This document shows, piece by piece, positions 58,423 to 64,000 of a stretch of DNA of 64,000 bases (position 1 is the stretch's first letter; each line of letters opens with the position of its first letter). Source of the DNA: Betaproteobacteria bacterium HGW-Betaproteobacteria-1 (GTDB taxonomy: Bacteria > Pseudomonadota > Gammaproteobacteria > Burkholderiales > Methylophilaceae); NCBI GenBank assembly GCA_002842435.1, contig PHCX01000007.1, positions 62,001-126,000 on the forward strand. Reading direction: 5' to 3'. The position numbers and the translations under genes were made by a program. The notes under the pieces were generated by a model. The model had not been told where the DNA came from. It was given only the letters and a program-made list of their open reading frames with translations, and made no database searches.

Positions 58423-59567
58423 GGTTTCTCTCTCCGGTTCGACCCCGCCACCATCTTGATTTCAAACAAGCGGCATTCCAGCGGGCCATTGAACAATGGC
58501 GTACGCTTGGATGGCGACAGCCGCATCAGTTTTGGCAGGCGCATGTCATTGGTCAGGAAATAGGTGTTCCAGCCGGAGAATCGACGCTTCAAGGCTTCTG
58601 CCATTTTCGGGTAAAGCGCCGCCAAGGCCTCGTCCTCGCCGATGCGGATACCATAAGGCGGATTGGCGATGAGAACACCGCTTTCGGCCGGTGCCGGCAC
58701 TTCAGTCATATCGACATGACTGAGTTGCACGGCATCCAGCAGACCAGCCTGTTTGAGGTTCTCGCGACTGACTCGCACGGCACGCAAATCGGCATCACTG
58801 CCGTATATCTTCTGGAAGCTGACCGGCTTTGCTCTGCCCAGCACTTTCTGGCGCAGCTTGTCCCAGCCTGCCGCATCAAAGTTTTTCAGCTTTTCAAAGC
58901 CGAAATGGCGGCCACTTCCCGGCGCAATATCCAGCGCCATCATGGCTGCTTCCAGCAGGAAGGTGCCACTGCCACACATGGGATCAAGCAGCGGGGTTCC
59001 TGACTGCCAGCCGGACAGACGGATGATGCCGGCCGCCAGATTCTCGCGCAATGGTGCTTCCACGCTGGCCCGACGCAAACCACGCTGATAGAGCGGATTA
59101 CCGGAAGTATCGATATAAAGCTGATAATCTTCGGCAGCCAGATAGGCATGCACACGCACATCAGGCTCTTTGGTATCAATATAGGGCCGGCTGTCGACGG
59201 CCTGACGGAAGCGATCGCAAATCGCATCCTTGATTCTCAGTGTGGCGAATTCCAGGCTTTTCAACGGGCATTTGACGCCCGTCACCTTCACCATGAAATC
59301 GCGTTTCACATCGAACCACTGCGGCCAGTTGAGTTTGAATACCGCCTGATACAGGTCTTCTTCATTGGCATAACGGCCGCGACCTACCTGCAAGAGTATG
59401 CGTGTAGCAATGCGGCTTTCCAGATTGGCCTGATAGCAAACCAGCATATCGCCGCCGAAAGCGACACCGCCATCGGTCGGCTGGATGTTTTTGGCGCCGA
59501 ATTCGGCCAACTCGCTAACGAGTAAAGCCTCAAGCCCGCGTGGGCAGGTTGCAAAAAATTGGTTCAA
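58419..59567 (-). CDS. THUMP-domain 23S rRNA guanine-N2 methyltransferase-like
   Basis: The protein has 382 residues. A THUMP domain (about 45-160) is followed by a Rossmann methyltransferase with LLDPMCGSGTFLLEAA near 193-208, the YGSDADLRAVRVSRENLK segment and catalytic NPPYG near 305. This matches the N-terminal half of RlmL/YcbY, which makes m2G2445. The separate RlmK half is not fused here. Member of a four-gene operon with tight overlaps. Confidence 0.88.
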   Translation of the reverse strand: MNQFFATCPRGLEALLVSELAEFGAKNIQPTDGGVAFGGDMLVCYQANLESRIATRILLQVGRGRYANEEDLYQAVFKLNWPQWFDVKRDFMVKVTGVKCPLKSLEFATLRIKDAICDRFRQAVDSRPYIDTKEPDVRVHAYLAAEDYQLYIDTSGNPLYQRGLRRASVEAPLRENLAAGIIRLSGWQSGTPLLDPMCGSGTFLLEAAMMALDIAPGSGRHFGFEKLKNFDAAGWDKLRQKVLGRAKPVSFQKIYGSDADLRAVRVSRENLKQAGLLDAVQLSHVDMTEVPAPAESGVLIANPPYGIRIGEDEALAALYPKMAEALKRRFSGWNTYFLTNDMRLPKLMRLSPSKRTPLFNGPLECRLFEIKMVAGSNRREKP

Positions 59568-60385
59568 ATGGTTTCTCTTTCATTAACGCCCAGAAACAGG
59601 CGATGGTTGCTGCAGGGGTTGCGGTCGCGCAAGGATTCGACAAAATCCAGGAATTCTATCTGGTGTTCGGCCTCCAGCGCCTTTGCCCTTTCGCGCAGGC
59701 TGGACCAGCGCAAATCGTCAGGCTCGCACTTGAATCCGAACACGAGGATATTACCGGGACGGCCGGTCGCCAGCACCAGCACCCGTCCGTCGAAACTCTG
59801 TTCAATCCGCGAGAGATATAGATCAAAGCGTTTGTCACTGCCCCACAGATTCGCAATCAGGATACCTTCATCCGTCAGTGCCTGGACACAGCTATCGAAA
59901 AACATCTGCGTGCTGAGTTCATCCGGCAATCCATCGCTGCTGTAGGCATCAAGAAAGAGCACATCGGTCGTCTCCGGGTGATTCCTGATGTATTCGGCGC
60001 CATCGCCTTCGATGACCTGCAGATGCTCGTCATCGTCTGGCAAGGCAAAATGGCTACGCGCAATTCGAATCACCTGCGGGTTGATCTCCACCACGCGCTG
60101 ATGGATATGCGGCAGATGATAATGCATGAATCTGGCAACCGAAGCCCCACCCAGACCGACGCCGAGCATGGTTGCGGCTTTCGGTGCAAACAGCAGGAAC
60201 ATCATGACGCCGCGCGTATAACGCAACTCCAAAGACGTCGGATCGCTGAGGCGCATGGCGCTCTGTATCGTATCGTTGCCCAAGTGCAGATAGCGCACGC
60301 CGTCGCTCTCGCTGACATCGACGCTGCCTTCATCGGCAAATTTCCGGTGTATGCTGCGCGCAATTCTGTGACCTATGCGGAACAT
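59564..60385 (-). CDS. Spermidine-synthase-like protein
   Basis: The protein has 273 residues. SAM-fold: TMLGVGLGGASVARF near 72-86, VVEINPQVIRIA near 97-108, the EGDGAEYI loop near 125-132 and VLFLDAYSSDGLPDEL near 139-154. The polyamine-synthase signature GGGDG appears only as GLGG, so aminopropyl transfer is uncertain. Similar proteins are common in betaproteobacteria. It overlaps the THUMP gene (ATGA) and follows the RNase-like gene by two bases. Confidence 0.8.
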   Translation of the reverse strand: MFRIGHRIARSIHRKFADEGSVDVSESDGVRYLHLGNDTIQSAMRLSDPTSLELRYTRGVMMFLLFAPKAATMLGVGLGGASVARFMHYHLPHIHQRVVEINPQVIRIARSHFALPDDDEHLQVIEGDGAEYIRNHPETTDVLFLDAYSSDGLPDELSTQMFFDSCVQALTDEGILIANLWGSDKRFDLYLSRIEQSFDGRVLVLATGRPGNILVFGFKCEPDDLRWSSLRERAKALEAEHQIEFLDFVESLRDRNPCSNHRLFLGVNERETI

Positions 60386-60387
60386 GG

Positions 60388-62259
60388 CTAGACTTCCTCC
60401 TCAAGTACTTCCGTAATCTGCGGGGTAGCCTCTGCTTCCAGTTGCAGAAAACGGGTATCGAGTTCCATCAACAAGGTATCCACACGCTTGATCTGTAGCC
60501 GGACGCGACTGCCCGCCGGCAATTCCGGCAGACTGTAAACCTTGGTGATGTAAGGCACGATATCCAGGCGCACCAAGTTCTCGCGCCAAACGGTCGCGCT
60601 GACTTCCTCCAGTTTTTCCTGAATCAGGTATTGCAGACACCAGTATCGTTCCATGCGGGTCTGGAATTCATTGTAGGCATTGTAGGTAAGGTCAAACTGA
60701 CGCATGACATCGGTCAGCAGGCTGGCCGGCTGCGCCTTTTCAGGTTGCTGCAGAACAGCAATCAACTGGCGCTGATTGATCAGATCGACTGCACGGCGCA
60801 ATGGCGAGGTACACCAGGTGTACTGTTTGACGCCGAGGCCCTGATGCGGCTCCGGCTTGACCGTCATATATACCTTGCCACCGTTCTGCGCCCGATAGAT
60901 GCCGGACACCTGATGCTCCGCCAGCATGCCGCCCCAATGCGAATTGGCCTCGATCATCAGCTCCGCCACCAGCTTGTCCAGCGGCGAACCACGCTGACGA
61001 TTGACGATGCGGACAATGCCGTCCTCCACATAGAAGTTGTAGTCGATCTGCGGTGCGCGGTTGGGGTCATATTTGCCGCGCGCCTTTTCCAGCGATTCCG
61101 CCAGACGGAACAGCGTCATCAGCCTTGACCAGTAAGGATGGCCGCTATCGCTTTCCAGCGTGCTCTCGTTGAAATAAGGATCCAGCGTGTCATGTCGCAG
61201 GTTCTCCGCGATATGAACCAGCTCCAACCGGGTCGTGCGCTGAGAAATGGTCAGGTCTGGCGCCACTTCCAGATAAAGCGACAGGGCTGGCCGCCATTCA
61301 CCGGCATTCAAGCTGAAAGGCACGATGGCCTGCTCGGGTAGCATGGTGATCTTGTGGCCCGGCATGTAGACAGTGGACAATCGATGCAGTGCCACCTGAT
61401 CCAGCACGCTATCCGGCATAATGCCGGTTGCAGGCGCTGCGATATGGATGCCGACCAGAGTATTGCCGTTATCCAGCGTCTGCAGCGAAAACGCATCGTC
61501 AATCTCGGTGGTCGTGCTGTCGTCAATACTAAAGGCTGCAACATCGGCTTTCGGCAGATCAATTGATTCCGCCGGCACTTCGAATTCAGGGAAATCCGAG
61601 CCTTTGGGGAAATATTCGCGCAGGAATGCACCCAGATGGTAATCATGGATGGACGGGATCGCCCCGCAATCGGCCAGCAGCCTGATGTGATTCAGGTTAA
61701 GCTCACTCGCCGCCTGTTCCAGCGTCTTCCACTCGGGTGAATTCTTGTCCGGGGCATAGAGCAATGCCTCGACCTTGTCGCCGAATTCCTCGGGCAACTC
61801 ATGGTTCTTCAATTGCTCGCCCCAGGCCGCCATGCGTTCAGCCAACAGGCGCTTGCGCTCCAGCGCGGCCAGCGCGGCCTTGAGTGTTTCTGCTGGGGCT
61901 GCCTTGTAACGACCCTTGCCCTTGCGGTAGAAATAAACGGGGGCGCCATGCAGACTGAGGGCGACCGCAGCGGCCTCTATTGAGGTCGGTTTGCGGCCAT
62001 AGTAATCAGTTGCCAGGTCTTCAAAACCGAATTCCGGTTCGGCACAGCATTCCCAGAGGAAATTGATATCCAGCGTGTCGGATTCCGCCTGCGCGGCCTC
62101 CATGAAACCGGTCATGGCGGATTCGAAACGCAGCAACACATTGGCAGTCTTGATTTTTGAGCGCTTGCCGCTCTGGGATTCGACTTGCAGCGAACCCGGG
62201 TTCTCGGACATCACCGAAGCTACCTTGAAATGTCCGTCTTCTTCGTAAAATACATTCAT
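60388..62259 (-). CDS. RNase II/RNB-family exoribonuclease-like protein
   Basis: The protein has 623 residues. The RNB catalytic signature is intact (AFSIDDSTTTEIDDAFS; D246/D247, D254 and D255 match the metal ligands). IVNRQRGSPLDKLVAELMIEANSHWG and YTWCTSPLRRAVDLINQRQL follow, and an S1-like domain is near 560-605. Full-length RNase II has about 640 residues. It is divergent from the Fur-family gene, and heads the operon with the next three genes. RNase II is more likely than RNase R because of the short N-terminus. Confidence 0.87.
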   Translation of the reverse strand: MNVFYEEDGHFKVASVMSENPGSLQVESQSGKRSKIKTANVLLRFESAMTGFMEAAQAESDTLDINFLWECCAEPEFGFEDLATDYYGRKPTSIEAAAVALSLHGAPVYFYRKGKGRYKAAPAETLKAALAALERKRLLAERMAAWGEQLKNHELPEEFGDKVEALLYAPDKNSPEWKTLEQAASELNLNHIRLLADCGAIPSIHDYHLGAFLREYFPKGSDFPEFEVPAESIDLPKADVAAFSIDDSTTTEIDDAFSLQTLDNGNTLVGIHIAAPATGIMPDSVLDQVALHRLSTVYMPGHKITMLPEQAIVPFSLNAGEWRPALSLYLEVAPDLTISQRTTRLELVHIAENLRHDTLDPYFNESTLESDSGHPYWSRLMTLFRLAESLEKARGKYDPNRAPQIDYNFYVEDGIVRIVNRQRGSPLDKLVAELMIEANSHWGGMLAEHQVSGIYRAQNGGKVYMTVKPEPHQGLGVKQYTWCTSPLRRAVDLINQRQLIAVLQQPEKAQPASLLTDVMRQFDLTYNAYNEFQTRMERYWCLQYLIQEKLEEVSATVWRENLVRLDIVPYITKVYSLPELPAGSRVRLQIKRVDTLLMELDTRFLQLEAEATPQITEVLEEEV

Positions 62260-62312
62260 TAAATTGTTTTAGCAGTTGACTTAACCTGCACCTAACCTTT
62301 ATTTTCCAAACC

Positions 62313-62738
62313 ATGATGACTGCAAATCAAATTATACAGGAGGCCGGCCTGAGACCGACGGCAAACCGTCTTGCCGTGCTGGATGCCCTGTTGCAATCAG
62401 ACAACCCGCTGACGCACCAGGAGTTGCTGGGCCTGCTATCCGCCTCCCACGATTTCGACCGCGTCACGCTCTACCGCGTACTGGACTGGCTGCTGGCCAA
62501 TGGCATCGTGCACAAGGTCGCCGGCGACAATCGCGCATGGCGTTTTCAGCTCAACGCGACAAATGCCAGCCACCGGCATGCGCATTTCGAGTGCACGCAT
62601 TGCGGAAAAATCTACTGCCTGGATGAAGTTTCTCCTCGCATTCCCAAACTGCCGAAAGATTTTCAGGCAGACTCTATCGAGCTCAATATCAAGGGCCGCT
62701 GTGCGGCCTGCCTCGTCAGCGCTGCTCAAGACAACTGA
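62313..62738 (+). CDS. zur: Fur-family regulator, Zur-like
   Basis: The protein has 141 residues. The winged helix (about 8-80) contains RPTANRLAVLDALLQ and the DFDRVTLYRVLDWLLANG recognition region. The structural zinc site has CTHCGK near 94-99 and a later CAAC near 133-136, and a HRHAHFEC segment (about 87-94) gives the sensing ligands. Zinc sensing rather than iron is inferred because the next gene is a zinc-type COG0523 GTPase with Zur-like palindromes in front. The symbol is tentative. Confidence 0.78.
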   Translation: MMTANQIIQEAGLRPTANRLAVLDALLQSDNPLTHQELLGLLSASHDFDRVTLYRVLDWLLANGIVHKVAGDNRAWRFQLNATNASHRHAHFECTHCGKIYCLDEVSPRIPKLPKDFQADSIELNIKGRCAACLVSAAQDN

Positions 62739-62818
62739 GTCAAAGGCAGGCAAGTCAAGGACTTGGCAACCAAGCCAGACAAACTCAACACTCCCGCATA
62801 AGCATTTGCACCATACCA

Positions 62819-62833
62819 TGCAACACTGTTGCA
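62819..62833. promoter_or_regulatory. Fur-family-like 7-1-7 inverted repeat, site 1
   Basis: TGCAACA-C-TGTTGCA is a perfect 7-1-7 inverted repeat, the architecture of Fur/Zur boxes. It lies about 193 bases upstream of the GTPase start. Matching a known Zur consensus for this group is not verified. Confidence 0.55.
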
Positions 62834-62856
62834 AATAATCACTGGCGAGCATATGA

Positions 62857-62871
62857 TGCAACGCTGTTGCA
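62857..62871. promoter_or_regulatory. Fur-family-like 7-1-7 inverted repeat, site 2
   Basis: TGCAACG-C-TGTTGCA repeats site 1 with one mismatch between arms; the centres of the two sites are 38 bases apart. The gap 62739-63025 has no gene. A third half-site TGCAACA is at 62941-62947. Confidence 0.55.
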
Positions 62872-63025
62872 AAACATGCCCGACCCATGTTACTCACAAC
62901 GCCCCAACCCATCGACCACAGGCATGCAGACCGCATGGAATGCAACACACAAAAGTTTGGCGCGACCAGGCTTTCAGGCAATCCACACAAGCGCCAATTT
63001 AGCGGTCAACCAATAAGGAATACAG

Positions 63026-64000
63026 ATGAAAAAACTCCCAGTCACCGTACTTTCAGGATTTCTGGGCGCAGGCAAGACCACCCTGCTTAACCATATTCTG
63101 AACAATCGCGAAGGCAAGCGCGTGGCCGTCATCGTCAATGACATGTCGGAGATTAACGTAGACGCGCAGTTAATCCGCGAAGGTGGCGCTGCGCTGTCAC
63201 GCGCAGAGGAAAAGCTGGTGGAAATGAGCAATGGCTGCATCTGCTGCACCCTGCGCGAAGACCTGTTGGTAGAAATCACACGCTTGGCGAAAGAGGATAG
63301 ATTTGACTACCTCCTCATCGAGTCTACCGGCATTTCAGAACCTTTACCTGTTGCAGAGACGTTTACCTTTCGGGACGAGGAAGGCCTCAGTCTTTCCGAT
63401 GTCGCGCAGCTGGACACCATGGTCACCGTGGTCGATGGCTACAATTTTCTGCGCGATTACAGTTCGCGCGACTTCATTGCGGATCGCGGAGAAAGTATGG
63501 GCGAGGAAGACGAGCGTACGGTAGTGGATCTGCTGGTCGAGCAAATCGAATTCTGCGATGTCCTGATCCTGAATAAAACCGACCTGATGTCTGCCCACGA
63601 AATAACCCAACTTGAAAATATCCTTAAAACGCTCAATCCAAGGGCGAATATCATTCAAGGCAGCTTTGGCCGGGTACCGCTGGATGCCGTCATGAATACG
63701 GGAAAATTCGACTTCGAAGCCGCACAGGAAGCACCGGGGTGGCTACAGGAGTTACGCGGCGAACATGTACCGGAAACTGAAGAATATGGCATCTCCAGCT
63801 TTGTCTACCGGGCCAGAAAACCTTTTCACCCGCAACGCCTGTGGGACTGGTTTGGCCAGGAATGGCCCGGCGTCATCCGCTCGAAAGGGAATTTCTGGAT
63901 CGCCAGCCGTCCCGATTTCTGTGCCAACTGGTCTCAAGCTGGCGCAGTTTCGCGAAACGAGCTTGCCGGCATGTGGTGGGCAGCCACCCCGGACGTTTAT
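63026..64000 (+). CDS. COG0523 metal-chaperone GTPase, ZigA/CobW-like (partial)
   Basis: 325 codons are open to the right edge, so the C-terminus is missing. G1 loop GFLGAGKTT is at 11-19 and the metal-binding CICC at 71-74, the hallmark of COG0523 proteins. [11 protein letters not shown] (about 99-109) and NKTD near 184 follow, and a C-terminal CobW_C domain begins near 257 ([17 protein letters not shown]). Such GTPases help deliver zinc, often when zinc is scarce and under Zur control. The ATG has AAGGAATACAG upstream. Confidence 0.9.
   Translation, partial: MKKLPVTVLSGFLGAGKTTLLNHILNNREGKRVAVIVNDMSEINVDAQLIREGGAALSRAEEKLVEMSNGCICCTLREDLLVEITRLAKEDRFDYLLIESTGISEPLPVAETFTFRDEEGLSLSDVAQLDTMVTVVDGYNFLRDYSSRDFIADRGESMGEEDERTVVDLLVEQIEFCDVLILNKTDLMSAHEITQLENILKTLNPRANIIQGSFGRVPLDAVMNTGKFDFEAAQEAPGWLQELRGEHVPETEEYGISSFVYRARKPFHPQRLWDWFGQEWPGVIRSKGNFWIASRPDFCANWSQAGAVSRNELAGMWWAATPDVY

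Overview
The window looks like a chromosomal segment of a betaproteobacterium. The Chp/Pil twitching-chemotaxis operon, the MarR-type EPS regulator, the tesA/ybbA/ybbP block, the LonB-like protease and the general protein style fit the Nitrosomonadales, plausibly Methylophilaceae. Family-level placement is inference. Both ends cut genes: a methyltransferase on the left and a COG0523 GTPase on the right. I saw no rRNA, tRNA, CRISPR array or insertion sequence.

Region 1 (1-20.3 kb, all minus strand) is a surface-polysaccharide locus. Transcription runs leftward from rmlBD and rmlAC (dTDP-L-rhamnose), interrupted by toxin-antitoxin pairs, through a MarR-like EPS regulator. It then passes a complete wbpA-wbpB-wbpD-wbpE-wbpI set (UDP-2,3-diacetamido-2,3-dideoxy-mannuronic acid) into a strikingly AT-rich tail (1-9.9 kb). 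The tail holds an ABC-exporter membrane half without ATPase, a glucuronyl-C5-epimerase-like protein, a GT4 glycosyltransferase, a GT-C-like membrane protein, a WbqC protein, an ArnC-like GT2, a formyltransferase, a small DMT/ArnE-like membrane protein and two methyltransferases. The formyltransferase, polyprenyl-phosphate GT, small flippase and GT-C resemble the logic of the lipid A aminoarabinose (Arn) pathway, used here in a polysaccharide setting. This is the best candidate for an undescribed system. Several genes of the tail carry G7-G8 runs that could be phase-variable.

Region 2 (20.3-33.2 kb) is housekeeping: hslR, a Lon-like protease, moaE/moaD, a VapBC pair, rmuC and typA. Divergent from typA are two consecutive RhlE-type DEAD-box helicases preceded by a long leader, followed by a group II truncated haemoglobin behind purT.

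Region 3 (33.3-43.7 kb) has a TonB-dependent receptor in an operon with an NtrC-type sigma-54 activator. The receptor has a plausible sigma-54 promoter and a pair of palindromic sites 31 bp apart upstream. Next come ybbP/ybbA, divergent from tesA with interlocking start codons, then tilS and accA.

Region 4 (43.7-57.3 kb) contains dnaE, the pilG-pilH-pilI-pilJ-chpA chemosensory operon controlling type IV pili, a divergent FIST-domain sensor gene and tpx.

Region 5 (57.3-64 kb) has a PepSY-domain secreted protein and an operon of an RNase II-like enzyme, a spermidine-synthase-like protein, a THUMP rRNA methyltransferase and a MazG-like pyrophosphohydrolase. Divergent from it is a Zur-like regulator followed by a zinc-type COG0523 GTPase gene, whose upstream region has two Fur-family-like 7-1-7 inverted repeats.
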